The notes: generated by a model from the sequence alone, not told the origin. DNA of 64,000 nucleotides from Gemmatimonadota bacterium (GCA_018672475.1 JABHFS010000163.1:87323-151322), one strand, 5' to 3'. Shown: positions 25,502-35,957, numbered from the stretch's first letter. Translations and numbers: made by a program.

Positions 25502-27478
25502 ATGATAAAAATGGCCGAAACTACACCACACAAAGAAGCATCCTCTGCCATTACTGCACGAGGATTCCTCGTCGGTTCCGTAATGAGCCTGCTCATCGCC
25601 ATCGGCATCCCCTATGGTAGTATGGTGATCCAGGGGTCACGCCTAGGCCTCAGCTCGGCAACACCAGCGGCCTTCTTCCTACTCTTCGTACTGCTGCTAA
25701 CCCTGCATGTTTTTTTGGGCGCGCTCAACCGAGCCTGGGCCTTCAGCCGGGGCGAACTGGTGACGATATTCGTCATGATGGCCGTCGCCACCGCCATTCC
25801 CACTCGCGGCGTCATCGGCATGCTGTTGCCGATGATCACTGGCACCTTCTACTACGCTACCCCCGAAAACCAATGGGCCGACCAAGTCCACCCCTTCCTC
25901 TCTGGATGGATGGTGGTCTTCGACCCCGAAGCCGTCAAAGCCTTTTACGAGGGTACGCAAGGCTCATCTTCAATCCCATGGCACGTTTGGCTGGGGCCGC
26001 TATTGCGCTGGTTTGTCTTTTACGCCGCGTTCTACGCGACCATTATTTCCGCCATTTCGATGCTGCGTCGGCAATGGGTGGACAATGAACGCCTAGTCTT
26101 TCCTTTAGCCCAGGTACCGCTGGCGCTGATCCAAGACGGGGCCGACGGTGAAAAAAAGATCCTCAAGCCCATTTTCCGCAATCCCGTGATGTGGTGTGGC
26201 CTGCTGTTGCCGCTCTTCATCAATAGCGTCAACGCCCTGCACCACTACTTTAATTTTATTGCCCCGATAGTGCCCTCGACCAGTATCGAAATATTCAACC
26301 GCACCGCGACCCTAGGTATCCGCATCAATTTCCTGATGTTCGGTTTTGCCTACTTCATCAATTCTAATATCGCCTTCAGTCTGTGGTTTTTCTATTTGCT
26401 GCACGTGGTACAGGAGAGCCTGTTTACCTATGTCGGCATCTTCAACCCCGAAGAATTGGGTCCTTGGACCGGCTCCGGACCGGTCGGCGCAATTATGGGG
26501 CATCAGATGATGGGCGCGCTTATCACCCTGGTCTGCTACGGCCTGTGGACTGCCCGCCCGCACTTGCGCGATGTCTTCCACAAGGCGCTTACCGGCGACG
26601 AGCGCATCGACGACTCGCAGGAAATCCTCTCCTATCGGGCGTCGGTCGTTCTCTTTTTCGCCGGGATCGGCATTATGGGCTACTGGTTGTGGCAATCGGG
26701 GATTCCCGCATGGATCGTGCCCTTCTTCCTCTTTTCCACGCTGGTCATCTTTATCGGGCTGGCCCGGGTAATCGCCGAGGCCGGCTTGCCCACCGTGACC
26801 CCAGAAATGGTGCCCGCCGGTTTTGTCGTATCGAGCGTCGGCGTCCCGGCGCTGGGGCCGGCCGGTATGGTCGCCACCGGCTACACCTTTGTCTGGGCCG
26901 GGGACCTATTGATTTTCATGACCGCACCTTTGGCCAATGGTCTGCGCTTAGGCAGCGACCTCAAAGGCTCGCGCCGCGGCCTCTTTTGGGCCATCGTCAC
27001 CGCCATGCTCATCAGTCTCGTCGCCTCGTGCTGGTTTATGCTGCATATAGCCTATCGCGACGGCGCGCTCAATTTGCACCCGCAATATTTCACCGGTTTT
27101 GCCGCCTACCCCTCCGATTTCGCTGCCAAAAAACTCGCGACCCCCACCGGTCCGGATCTAATCGGCTGGCTATGGACGGGTTTTGGCGCGTTAATAATGG
27201 GGGGCCTAATGGCCGCCCGCCATTATTTCATATGGTGGCCTTTCCACCCGCTGGGTTTCGCGGTGAGCACCGGCTGGGTGATGAACAGCATTTGGTTTTC
27301 TATATTTTTAGCTTGGTTGATCAAAATCACCGCCCTAAAATACGGTGGTCCCCGCACCTACGCTCTGACCCGTCCGTTCTTTATCGGGGTGGTCATCGGT
27401 CAATTCGTCGCCGCCGGTCTCTGGCTGGTCATCGACGGGTTCACGGGGATGGTCGGCAACTCAGTACCTGTATATTAA
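25502..27478 (+). CDS. DUF6785/DUF6784-type polytopic membrane protein (OPT-like), copy 2
   Basis: 658 residues, closely related to the 20795 gene product over nearly its full length; both copies keep PYGSMxIQGxRxGLSSATPAA and end in VY. The start is the ATG at 25502 or at 25511, neither with a clear ribosome site. The stop is 21 bases before the parvulin-lipoprotein gene, so it may be the first gene of the large envelope operon. Transport of small peptides or metabolites is a guess from the topology. Confidence 0.8.
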   Translation: MIKMAETTPHKEASSAITARGFLVGSVMSLLIAIGIPYGSMVIQGSRLGLSSATPAAFFLLFVLLLTLHVFLGALNRAWAFSRGELVTIFVMMAVATAIPTRGVIGMLLPMITGTFYYATPENQWADQVHPFLSGWMVVFDPEAVKAFYEGTQGSSSIPWHVWLGPLLRWFVFYAAFYATIISAISMLRRQWVDNERLVFPLAQVPLALIQDGADGEKKILKPIFRNPVMWCGLLLPLFINSVNALHHYFNFIAPIVPSTSIEIFNRTATLGIRINFLMFGFAYFINSNIAFSLWFFYLLHVVQESLFTYVGIFNPEELGPWTGSGPVGAIMGHQMMGALITLVCYGLWTARPHLRDVFHKALTGDERIDDSQEILSYRASVVLFFAGIGIMGYWLWQSGIPAWIVPFFLFSTLVIFIGLARVIAEAGLPTVTPEMVPAGFVVSSVGVPALGPAGMVATGYTFVWAGDLLIFMTAPLANGLRLGSDLKGSRRGLFWAIVTAMLISLVASCWFMLHIAYRDGALNLHPQYFTGFAAYPSDFAAKKLATPTGPDLIGWLWTGFGALIMGGLMAARHYFIWWPFHPLGFAVSTGWVMNSIWFSIFLAWLIKITALKYGGPRTYALTRPFFIGVVIGQFVAAGLWLVIDGFTGMVGNSVPVY

Positions 27479-27499
27479 ATAAGATATTCGGAGGAATAC

Positions 27500-29140
27500 A
27501 TGCGTTTAGTTGGCATCTTGTCTTTCGCACTCTGTTTCGGTGGCTGCACCGCAGAGGACAAACCCGTGGCCACCGTTGGCGAGCGGGCCATTTCCGCCGA
27601 GCAATTACAGGCCTTCGTCGGCAGACTGCCCGACGGCCTCAAAAGCAAGGAGGGTGGCGATGCCGCCAGACGCGGATACCTTCAGTCGCTCATCGACCGC
27701 CAACTGCTGCTCACCGAAGCGGAGACGCACGGCATGGACACGCTCAAGGCGGTCCAACGCAAGGTTCGCGAGGCGGTTGACGCGCGAGTCATCGTGCTCT
27801 ACCGGGCGCGTTTTCTCGCCCCCGAGGCGACCGTCGCCGAAGAAGAGGTCCGCCGCGTGTTCAACGACGACGGCTATCACCGCGAACGCAAACTCAACGC
27901 CATTCTCGTCCGCACCCGGGCCGAGATCGAACAAGTCGCGGTCGAACTCGCCGCCGGCCAACCCTTCGCCGAAGTAGCCCGCGCCCACTCGCTCGACAAA
28001 CGTTCCTCCGAACAGGGCGGCCAACTCGGTTTTATCGGCCGAGAAGCAGCACCTGGGCTGCATGTCCCGGCCGAATTATTCAACTCTCTACCGACGAACG
28101 AGCTTTCCAAACCCCTCCCAGCCGGGCGAAGCTGGCACATTATACGCTTCACTGAAGACCGTCCTACGCCCTATGAACGCTACCGTCCCCTTATCGAAAA
28201 CATGCTCTTCACCGAACGCATGACCGCGGTTCAAGCCGAGCATTTTGAACAGCTAAAGGAATCTACAGCCGCCGCGCTGGACCAGGCAGGTTTCCGCTTG
28301 ATGCTCGACGGAGCCCGCCGTCTCGACATAAGCGGCCTAGATACGAGCGAGGCGACACTCTATACCTATGGCGAGGATCGAGTCACTATTGCCGCGGCTT
28401 GGCAGGCCCTACAGCGAATCAACGCGCAGAATAGCCTCAAGGACAGCGTTCGCGCCCTAGGCACGCTCGAACGTATGGTCCTCAACCCGTCTCTCCTGCG
28501 CCGGGCGGCACGCGACGAGGGTCTTTATACAGAACCCGAGATGCACCGCCTTGAACGCCGGGTGCGCGACAATACGCTACTCGACGCGGTGCGCAACCGC
28601 TTCGCCGCTATCGACTTGCTCACCGACGCCGAAGTCTGGGAATTCTACGATGCCAACCCCAACCGCTTCTACCACGAGGAGGCCATTGAAGTCGAGGAAT
28701 TGCTCATTCGCGACCTGACCGACGCCGTCGATATCAAGGAGCGCATCGCCGCCGGCACCTCCTTTGCGGAATTCGCCGACCGCAGCGTACGCAAGAGCGC
28801 CGTCAACACCCAGGCCCATTTCCATTTTCATCCCCGCGACAAGTCGGTCTACCCCAAACTGGTGCCGGCCATCTTCGGCGCCCAACAGGGCCAATTGATG
28901 GGGCCGCTCAGGGTTCAGGGCGGTTATGCGCTCTTTCGCGTCAATGGCAAAAAGCCCGGCGGCGTCGAACCCTACGAGCAGATCCAACGCCAGGCTCGCG
29001 GGCTCCTGCGACGGGAACGCGAAAACCGAGCGTTTGACGACCTGGTCAAAGACCTGCGCCAGCGCCACGCCGCGCAGATCAAGATAGACCAGAGCCAATT
29101 GCGACAAGCCCTTCCCGACTCGCTGGTCCCAGGCCCCTGA
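27500..29140 (+). CDS. Periplasmic peptidyl-prolyl isomerase lipoprotein (SurA/PpiC-like, two parvulin-type domains)
   Basis: 546 residues; GGAGG precedes the ATG. The signal peptide ends in the lipobox FGGC. A SurA-N-like helical region (about 22-120) is followed by a parvulin domain (about 125-240: ERKLNAILVRTRAEIEQV, GQPFAEVARAHSLDKRSSEQ, GGQLGFIGREAAPGLHVPAE). A second, poorer parvulin-like domain (about 395-500) has EEAIEVEELLIRD, AGTSFAEFADRSV and YPKLVPAIFGAQQGQL. Such proteins chaperone outer-membrane or surface proteins in the periplasm. As first gene of the 27.5-44.2 kb operon it would serve the surface and barrel proteins encoded downstream. Confidence 0.85.
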   Translation: MRLVGILSFALCFGGCTAEDKPVATVGERAISAEQLQAFVGRLPDGLKSKEGGDAARRGYLQSLIDRQLLLTEAETHGMDTLKAVQRKVREAVDARVIVLYRARFLAPEATVAEEEVRRVFNDDGYHRERKLNAILVRTRAEIEQVAVELAAGQPFAEVARAHSLDKRSSEQGGQLGFIGREAAPGLHVPAELFNSLPTNELSKPLPAGRSWHIIRFTEDRPTPYERYRPLIENMLFTERMTAVQAEHFEQLKESTAAALDQAGFRLMLDGARRLDISGLDTSEATLYTYGEDRVTIAAAWQALQRINAQNSLKDSVRALGTLERMVLNPSLLRRAARDEGLYTEPEMHRLERRVRDNTLLDAVRNRFAAIDLLTDAEVWEFYDANPNRFYHEEAIEVEELLIRDLTDAVDIKERIAAGTSFAEFADRSVRKSAVNTQAHFHFHPRDKSVYPKLVPAIFGAQQGQLMGPLRVQGGYALFRVNGKKPGGVEPYEQIQRQARGLLRRERENRAFDDLVKDLRQRHAAQIKIDQSQLRQALPDSLVPGP

Positions 29141-29143
29141 CGG

Positions 29144-30604
29144 ATGCGGATCGGCCTGTTGTTGACCCTGATCTCGCTGGGTTGTGGCGACGGAGGCAAT
29201 GTATCGGAGATCCCTGACAACGCGCAAAACCTCCAAGAGGCAGTCCGTTTGCGCAGTCAGGGATCGATCTTTTTGCAACAAGGTCGCCCGGCACGGGCCC
29301 TTGAGGCACTCGCGCAAGCGGTCCGGCTCGATTCCTCCGCGAGCCCTGCGCATTTCAATAAGGGTTTAGCCCACGTCCGCCTACAAGATCACCCCGCCGC
29401 CATCGCCTCTTTTGAACGCGCCATCGCCATCGAGCCGAAAAACCCCCGTTTCCTCTTCGCCTTGGCCGCCGCGCTGCGTTCGCAACACCGCTATCTCGAA
29501 GCGGGCACTTTCTTCGAACAAGCCATCGCGCAACAGCCCGACCACGCCGAATACCATTTCAATCTGGGCGAAGTGCGCCGGGCGACCAGCGATTTCGCCG
29601 GCGCCCGTGAGGCCTTCTCCCGCACCCTCGAACTGGCCCCTGGCCACCTAGAAGCCCGTTATTATCACAGCGACCTGCTCGCCCGCGACCAGGAATTAGC
29701 CGCCGCGCGCCTAGGTTTTACCTCGCTCTTAGACCAAAGTCCCCAACATTTCCAGGGCTTGCTGGGCCTGGGCAGTTTGTTGATCAAACTAGGCGAAGCG
29801 CAACAGGCCGCGGCGATCCTCGAACGCGCCATCGCCGCCAAACCACACGATCCCGGCCCGCACTATCTCCTCGCCCAGGCCTACGAGCAAGCAGACCAGC
29901 CGCAAGAAGCCGCTAAGGTCCGTGAGCGCTTCCAACGGCTGGGCGCAGCCGAACGCCACCTCAACCAGGGCACGATCTACCTGCGCCGCCGCAAGTGGGC
30001 CAAAGCGACAGCCGAACTAGAACGCGCCCTACAAAATGACTCTACTTCCGTCACCGCCCGCCTCCGCCTAGCGCAAGTCCACTGGCAACAACAGCGCCCC
30101 GATAAATCGATCGCATTATTAGAGCAGGCCATTGATCTGGAACCCGAGCACCTAGAAACCCGCTTAGCGCTGGGCGAGCAACAACTGCGCACAGGGGCCC
30201 TAGCCACCTCCATAGCGCATTTTGCCCATGCCCTCAAGCTCGCCCCGGATTCATTTACCGCCGCCTATGGCCTGGGCAAAGCGCGTTGGCAACACGGGGA
30301 TCTAACCGGTGCCGTCGACGCCCTGCGCCAGAGCCTGGCCCTCGATCCGGACTATCGCGACGCGCACTATGCTCTAGGCTTGGTCTACGTGCGGCTCGAG
30401 CGCTTCGACGATGCCCGGATCAGCTTCACCCACAGTGCGACCATCGACTCCACCCATGCCGAGTCGCATTATGGACTGGCCTTGCTACATATGCAACAAG
30501 GGCAAAAAAACTTAGCTCGCCAGGGTCTGGAAAAGGTGCTCGCATTGCAGCCCGAACACCAACGCGCGCGCGCCAAACTTACTGTGTTGGGTAGCCAGTT
30601 GTGA
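29144..30604 (+). CDS. TPR-repeat lipoprotein
   Basis: 486 residues starting 3 bases after the previous stop. Signal peptide with lipobox SLGC, then almost entirely tetratricopeptide repeats (about 11), for example ALEALAQAVRLDSSASPAHF, AIASFERAIAIEPKNP and AVDALRQSLALDPDYRDAHY. It is a scaffold anchored in the periplasm or outer membrane. The stop overlaps the start of the next gene by 4 bases, so the two proteins are probably made in matched amounts. Confidence 0.85.
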   Translation: MRIGLLLTLISLGCGDGGNVSEIPDNAQNLQEAVRLRSQGSIFLQQGRPARALEALAQAVRLDSSASPAHFNKGLAHVRLQDHPAAIASFERAIAIEPKNPRFLFALAAALRSQHRYLEAGTFFEQAIAQQPDHAEYHFNLGEVRRATSDFAGAREAFSRTLELAPGHLEARYYHSDLLARDQELAAARLGFTSLLDQSPQHFQGLLGLGSLLIKLGEAQQAAAILERAIAAKPHDPGPHYLLAQAYEQADQPQEAAKVRERFQRLGAAERHLNQGTIYLRRRKWAKATAELERALQNDSTSVTARLRLAQVHWQQQRPDKSIALLEQAIDLEPEHLETRLALGEQQLRTGALATSIAHFAHALKLAPDSFTAAYGLGKARWQHGDLTGAVDALRQSLALDPDYRDAHYALGLVYVRLERFDDARISFTHSATIDSTHAESHYGLALLHMQQGQKNLARQGLEKVLALQPEHQRARAKLTVLGSQL

Positions 30605-32928
30605 ACCGCGGACTCGCGATCGCGCTTATAGCAACTCTGTGTTCTAGTTGCCAAAACCCGGAAAAACCCGCCAGCGACGTACTCTACGAACAAGCCCTAG
30701 CCTTGATGCACCAAAACCGTTTCGCCACCGCCGAACCCCTGCTCTATCGCGTCTTAGAGCTGGCACCCGACAGTACGATCGCCAGTATCCGCCTCGGCGA
30801 AGCCCAGATGCGCCAAGGGCACCGGCAAAACGCCGCCCGCATCCTCGACGCATTGCCCGCCGTTGCCCGCCGGCGCCCCGAAGCCCGCGTGCTTGAAGCC
30901 CGCCTGCTCGCCTTCGCAGGTTTCGCACAGGAGGCGGAACTTGCCGTAGATCAGATCCTCAATGACTACCCCGCCTCACTTGAAGGCCGTCTGCTACTGG
31001 CCGAGCTCTATCTGCAAGCTGCGGCAACCATGAACCTCGAACGCGCCAGCGCCATGTGCAGCCAGGCCCTTATCAGCCAACCCGAACACCGCGACGCACT
31101 CTATCTTCTGCTACAGGCGACGCTGCGCCTAGGCCGTTTCACTGCCGCCCTCGAACGCAGCCAGACCCTCCTAGAAGCCTATCCCGACCAGGGTTCAGCG
31201 CACCTATTAGCCGGCACTGCTGCACTGTGGGCCGATGACGAACGTGCCCTACCTTGGCTCGAACGAGCGGTCGATCTCTCACTAGACCGCCCCACCCAGC
31301 GACTCGAAGCCCTGTGGCTGCTCAAAGTAGCCTATGATCGACGAAATGGTTATCCGCCAACGCTAGCGGCCCGATATCGCTTTCATACGTATAGCCCACC
31401 GACAGCACCGACCGACCTGCACTTTAGCGATATCGGGCGCGAGGCCGGGGTCGGTAAAAAAGATCGAGGACGCGGCAATGCCTGGATCGACTTCGATCTC
31501 GACGGCGACCTCGACCTCTTTAGCGTTGGCATTCACATCGAGCATGCGCTCTACCGCAACGACGGCAAGCGATTTGCCGATGTGACGCAGGCACAAGGGC
31601 TTGCCGATCCGCGCGGCGGCTGGGCTGCATCGGCCGCTGATTTTGACAACGACGGCGACGACGATCTTTTTACCAGCCGCGATGCCTGGGAAGGAAGAGC
31701 ACCCAATTCTTTATACCGCAATGATTTAGGATCTTTTTCAGACATCGCCCTGCACGCTGGATTAGCTGATTCCGTCGACAGTTTTACCGCTACCTGGCTC
31801 GATTTCGACCTCGATGGCTATTTGGATTTGTATGTGGCTAATGGCATCAGTGGCAGTGGACTAGGAAATTCCCTATTGCACAATCAAAAAAACGGTACAT
31901 TCCTTGATAAGGCCGCCGCTGCCGGCGTTGCCGATACCAGCAAAACCATCGGCACCGCCGCCGGCGACTTCGACGGAGATGGCTTTATCGATCTCTACGC
32001 GGCCAATATCGGCGAACTCAATCGTCTCTACCGCAATGTCGGGGACGGCACCTTCAGCGATGTCGCCGAATCGGCAGGAGTCCTTTTTCCGGTTGAAGGA
32101 AGTTATGTGGCTTTTTTCTTTGATCTTGACAACGACGGCCAACTCGACCTCTTTGTTTCGACTATGAGTGCCTTTCCCGACGTTCTCAATAGCCTCGTCA
32201 CCGGCGAGGCCATCGAACCCAACCGCCCCTTTCTATACCACAACATGGGCGACGGAACCTTTACCGACATTACCGCACCCGCCGGCCTGGCCCGATCCTT
32301 CGGCTCGATGGCCGCCGGCTCCGGCGATGTCGACAACGACGGCTTCGTGGATATCTACCTGGCCAACGGCGGACCCCAGCTATCCCGTCTCGAGCCCAAT
32401 GCGCTCTTCCGCAATATGGGCGACGGCACTTTCCGCGATATTACCGCCACTTCGGGCACCGGCAGCCTTGGCAAAGGCCACGGGTCGACCTTCGCCGATT
32501 TCGACCGGGACGGCGACCTCGACCTCTACGCCGGCCTCGGCGGCCATTACGACGCCGATGCCTGGGCCAATATTCTCTATCGCAACGACGGTCCCGCGCA
32601 TCATTATCTTGAGATCGAATTAGAAGGCACTCGCAGTAATCGCAATGGCTTGGGCGCCCGCGTCGCGGCCCACGTCGGGACACGTACCATCAGGGCCGCC
32701 CACCAAAGCGGTTTCGGTTTTGGCACCAGCAACGGACCTGCCCTACATTTAGGCTTGGGGTCTGCAACCCACATCGACAGTCTGGATTTACATTGGCCAA
32801 GCGGCACACATCAGCGTTTTTTCGACCTGCCCGCCGATTGCAGCATCCATATCGTCGAACCGAGCACAGCAAAAGGCCTTACCGGAACAACCGATCCGGC
32901 CTACAAAATCTCTTGGAGGCAACCATGA
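30601..32928 (+). CDS. TPR + FG-GAP/VCBS + ASPIC/UnbV domain lipoprotein
   Basis: 775 residues from a GTG overlapping the previous stop. The lipobox is CSSC. TPR units fill about 25-240. A beta-propeller (about 270-660) contains seven calcium-type loops of the form DFDLDGDLDLF, DFDNDGDDDLF, DFDGDGFIDLY and DVDNDGFVDIY. A C-terminal ASPIC/UnbV domain (about 670-755) reads NRNGLGARVAAHVGTRTIRA, then HLGLGSATHIDSLDLHWPSG. This CRTAC1-like architecture is typical of extracellular or envelope proteins. Partner unknown; position points to a role with the surface proteins. Confidence 0.88.
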   Translation: MNRGLAIALIATLCSSCQNPEKPASDVLYEQALALMHQNRFATAEPLLYRVLELAPDSTIASIRLGEAQMRQGHRQNAARILDALPAVARRRPEARVLEARLLAFAGFAQEAELAVDQILNDYPASLEGRLLLAELYLQAAATMNLERASAMCSQALISQPEHRDALYLLLQATLRLGRFTAALERSQTLLEAYPDQGSAHLLAGTAALWADDERALPWLERAVDLSLDRPTQRLEALWLLKVAYDRRNGYPPTLAARYRFHTYSPPTAPTDLHFSDIGREAGVGKKDRGRGNAWIDFDLDGDLDLFSVGIHIEHALYRNDGKRFADVTQAQGLADPRGGWAASAADFDNDGDDDLFTSRDAWEGRAPNSLYRNDLGSFSDIALHAGLADSVDSFTATWLDFDLDGYLDLYVANGISGSGLGNSLLHNQKNGTFLDKAAAAGVADTSKTIGTAAGDFDGDGFIDLYAANIGELNRLYRNVGDGTFSDVAESAGVLFPVEGSYVAFFFDLDNDGQLDLFVSTMSAFPDVLNSLVTGEAIEPNRPFLYHNMGDGTFTDITAPAGLARSFGSMAAGSGDVDNDGFVDIYLANGGPQLSRLEPNALFRNMGDGTFRDITATSGTGSLGKGHGSTFADFDRDGDLDLYAGLGGHYDADAWANILYRNDGPAHHYLEIELEGTRSNRNGLGARVAAHVGTRTIRAAHQSGFGFGTSNGPALHLGLGSATHIDSLDLHWPSGTHQRFFDLPADCSIHIVEPSTAKGLTGTTDPAYKISWRQP

Positions 32929-35900
32929 GACCTGCTCACATACGGCTCTTCTTACTTTTCTGCGGGATCTACTTATCGTCATCCATACCCACTGGCGCGC
33001 AACAGGGCCACCGTGTAACCACCCGCGCGGTGACCGTCAATTCAACAACCCAGTGGAACAATTGGCAATTGCCCACCCACGCCGTCGATTTTACCGCCGA
33101 CGGCGCGGTTAAACCGCATTTTTTTCGCGAGCGTTTCGACATTCTAGACGACCTGGAGACTTTTACCCGGCCGATTATCGACTTTCGGCGACGGCGCGGG
33201 CAAAACGCCACCCTCAACGTCGACAGTACCGAAACCTTCGATGTCAAGGGCAAAATCATCCTCGACAACAAGGACATCCCGGTTTATTCCTACTTCTTCC
33301 GCCCCGGTATCAGTCGCGTCGGTTCCAATCCCACCACTGCTGCCAATATCCTCGACGACGACCCGACGACCTTCTGGGAACCTAACCCGCAAGACCCGCT
33401 CGACGACTGGTGGATCGAGGTCGATTTAGGCAGAGTGGTCACCGTCGACTCGCTCGTGCTGCATTTCGTCGACGAAACATTGGGCGATCCCTTTTTTCAG
33501 TTCAGGATCCTCGCCGCGCCCGATCAGGAACCCGTGATAGAACACGTCAACAAACTCACTTTCGAACGGGTCGCCAGCACCAGAGCCCCCAATCGCGACC
33601 AGCGAACTTTTCGCTTCGGGTTCGACCAACTCAAAGCCGACCCCGCTTGGGCGGGCAAGATGGTACAGACGATCCGCATTATCGTCAGCGACACTCGAGG
33701 CAATCGCGGCGTGCTGGTCAGCGCCGACGAATGGCAGGCCCTGCCGCTCGACGAGCAGGGGGAAATCGTCTACTTCATCCGCGATCAACAAGGTTTTGAA
33801 GAACCGGTCGAACAGGCGACCTACGAGACCCTGGAGGTCGAACGCCAAGGCCGCCAGGACCACTATCGCCGCGAGCGACCCCGCTTGGCCGGGATCGAGG
33901 TCTGGGGATTCGGCGACAATATCAGCCCCGGCATGATCGCCGGCGGCGGCAACCTCGCGCTGACCGGTGACGGCTTCCTGCCCGGCCCGGCCTTCGACGG
34001 CGACTTCAACACTAGCTTTCTGCACCTGGTCTGGTCGCCAACGATCGATCGCGGCATACTCACCGCCGACATGGGAGCCACTTTCTGGCTCGACGCCATG
34101 CGCATCTCCGCCGCCCGACCGCAACCCTTTATCGACGGCTACTTGATTCGCGGTTCGGACGGTTCTCGCGACACCCGCGGCCGAATCAAATGGACCCGCC
34201 TGAGTCCACGCTCCCGCGAAGACAACAGCTCGGATCGCTTTGAGCACATTATCGACGTCTACGACCAGACTCCTCAATTGCGCTTCCTAGAAATGAGCAT
34301 CATCTCCTCCGATCCGCGTCGTCGGGGCGGCTACAACACCGGTCCGACCATTGTCGAATACCAACTTTTCACCACCGCCTACCCCGCCGAAGTCGAACTA
34401 ACTTCGAATCTGGTCTCGTTGCCCGGTGCTCGAAATTTCGGTGCCATAAGCTGGGATGCCGATACCCCACCGAGCACAAGCCTAGAGATCCGCACCCGCA
34501 CCGGCGACTTGCTCGGCAAAGTCGTGCGTTATTTCGACAAAAACGGCATCGAGCTTACCTTCAACTCCTGGAAAAACCTACTCGGGAGTTTCAAGGGGCC
34601 GGCCGACACCACTTTCGTACCAACCAGCGGTTGGAGCCCATGGAGCCGCGCCTACCAACAATCCGGCGATATAGTCACTTCTCCCGGCCTGCGCAAATTC
34701 ATGCAGATCCAGGTCAAAATGCTCACTACCGACCGCAATACCGCCGCTGCGATCCGCTCGCTCGAAGTCGAATTGCTCAATCCCGTCGCAGAGCGGATCA
34801 CGGCCGAGCTGTGGCCGGCTAAAGTAGAAATTCCAGGGGCCCGAGAAACCTTTGACGTCTTCGCCCAACCCAATTTTATCGAGTCACCCGTCAGTTCGCG
34901 CAGTTCCGGATTCGACGAGATCCTGCTCACTATGCCGGCGTCACAAAATCTTGAGCTGCTAGAATTCGGAATCGGCAACGGCGAGGACGAAGAAACTTTC
35001 GGTGCTGGAACCGAGTCGGGCGTACTCACCTCCACCGACAACCGCCAGATCCAAGTCCAAGCCAATGGCGGCGACTCGATCCTCGTGCGCTTGGATGCCC
35101 GGCTCAATATCCTGCCCGACGCCGCCCGCACCTATAACCGGGTAACCGTCGAGGGCGAGCAAGTGCCCGTAACCCAAGACGGCCTGCCATTGACCGGTGC
35201 CGCTTATGGCACGCTCGACGAAGACGAACAAGGTGATATCCGTTATTTCCGCCGGCGCGGCGACACGCTTACCGAGACCGACCAGACCAGTTATCGCGAT
35301 CTCCCCATAGAAGAACAGGGGCCGGTGCGTTTTTTCCGTCTGCTGCGCGGCGACGGCGCCCAGTTCCCTTTCAACGAGCGTGGCGACTCGCTCGATACCG
35401 TGGCCTACAACAGCCTGCAGACCGCTTCACGTGGTGTCGTTACCGGGCTCGGCCAACGCCTCCGCCTGCGTTTTTCGGCGCCCGTCTTCCTCAACGGTAC
35501 GACGCTGCGCATGGCCGTACGCAATACCGCCGGCGGCACCGACCTTACCACGCCGTGGCAGTCCGTCGAATCGGGCAATGCCGACGCCGGCATCGGCAGC
35601 AATACCTTGGCGATCAACGTGCCCATAGGCGGCAGCTTAGTCGATGCCCTGACCATAGGCCCGAATCCCTTTACGCCCAATGGGGATCAGATCAACGATT
35701 CTGCTGAAATATCACTGGAAATCTTCAAGCTGACGACGAGCCGCGCCCTCGATGTCCGCATCTTCACCTTAGACGGCCGCCCGGTATGGCAAGGCCAGCA
35801 AATGGTGCTCAGCGGCCGAACCACTATACACTGGAACGGCACCGACGACAGCGGGAAAATCGTGCCACCCGGCCTCTACATTTGCCAGGTTCGGCTCGAC

Positions 35901-35957
35901 GCCGATGACGAGGGCAGCACCTCGATACGCTCTCAGATCGTCGCCGTCGCTTATTGA
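32925..35957 (+). CDS. Large secreted surface protein with discoidin-like module and FlgD-Ig tail
   Basis: 1010 residues from the ATG at 32925 (GGAGG 5 bases upstream, ATGA overlap with the previous stop). The signal peptide ends near GAQQG. A discoidin (F5/8C)-like module at about 140-185 reads NILDDDPTTFWEPNPQD and WWIEVDLGRVVTVDSLVLHF. Five copies of a roughly 20-residue motif, x-Y-x-x-L-x-x-x-E/R-Q-G-x-x-x-Y/F-F-R-R, lie at about 269-320 and 760-835. A C-terminal FlgD-like Ig domain (about 912-1010) begins IGPNPFTPNGDQIND and ends VAVAY. Such tails act as sorting or anchoring modules in FCB bacteria. It is the only FlgD-Ig protein inside the envelope operon. Confidence 0.8.
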   Translation: MRPAHIRLFLLFCGIYLSSSIPTGAQQGHRVTTRAVTVNSTTQWNNWQLPTHAVDFTADGAVKPHFFRERFDILDDLETFTRPIIDFRRRRGQNATLNVDSTETFDVKGKIILDNKDIPVYSYFFRPGISRVGSNPTTAANILDDDPTTFWEPNPQDPLDDWWIEVDLGRVVTVDSLVLHFVDETLGDPFFQFRILAAPDQEPVIEHVNKLTFERVASTRAPNRDQRTFRFGFDQLKADPAWAGKMVQTIRIIVSDTRGNRGVLVSADEWQALPLDEQGEIVYFIRDQQGFEEPVEQATYETLEVERQGRQDHYRRERPRLAGIEVWGFGDNISPGMIAGGGNLALTGDGFLPGPAFDGDFNTSFLHLVWSPTIDRGILTADMGATFWLDAMRISAARPQPFIDGYLIRGSDGSRDTRGRIKWTRLSPRSREDNSSDRFEHIIDVYDQTPQLRFLEMSIISSDPRRRGGYNTGPTIVEYQLFTTAYPAEVELTSNLVSLPGARNFGAISWDADTPPSTSLEIRTRTGDLLGKVVRYFDKNGIELTFNSWKNLLGSFKGPADTTFVPTSGWSPWSRAYQQSGDIVTSPGLRKFMQIQVKMLTTDRNTAAAIRSLEVELLNPVAERITAELWPAKVEIPGARETFDVFAQPNFIESPVSSRSSGFDEILLTMPASQNLELLEFGIGNGEDEETFGAGTESGVLTSTDNRQIQVQANGGDSILVRLDARLNILPDAARTYNRVTVEGEQVPVTQDGLPLTGAAYGTLDEDEQGDIRYFRRRGDTLTETDQTSYRDLPIEEQGPVRFFRLLRGDGAQFPFNERGDSLDTVAYNSLQTASRGVVTGLGQRLRLRFSAPVFLNGTTLRMAVRNTAGGTDLTTPWQSVESGNADAGIGSNTLAINVPIGGSLVDALTIGPNPFTPNGDQINDSAEISLEIFKLTTSRALDVRIFTLDGRPVWQGQQMVLSGRTTIHWNGTDDSGKIVPPGLYICQVRLDADDEGSTSIRSQIVAVAY

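Noticed and set aside
26383..27780. Open frame of 465 codons
   Set aside because: It runs out of phase through the second DUF6785/6784 gene and into the parvulin gene. Arg-rich composition and lack of motifs mark it as a shadow.
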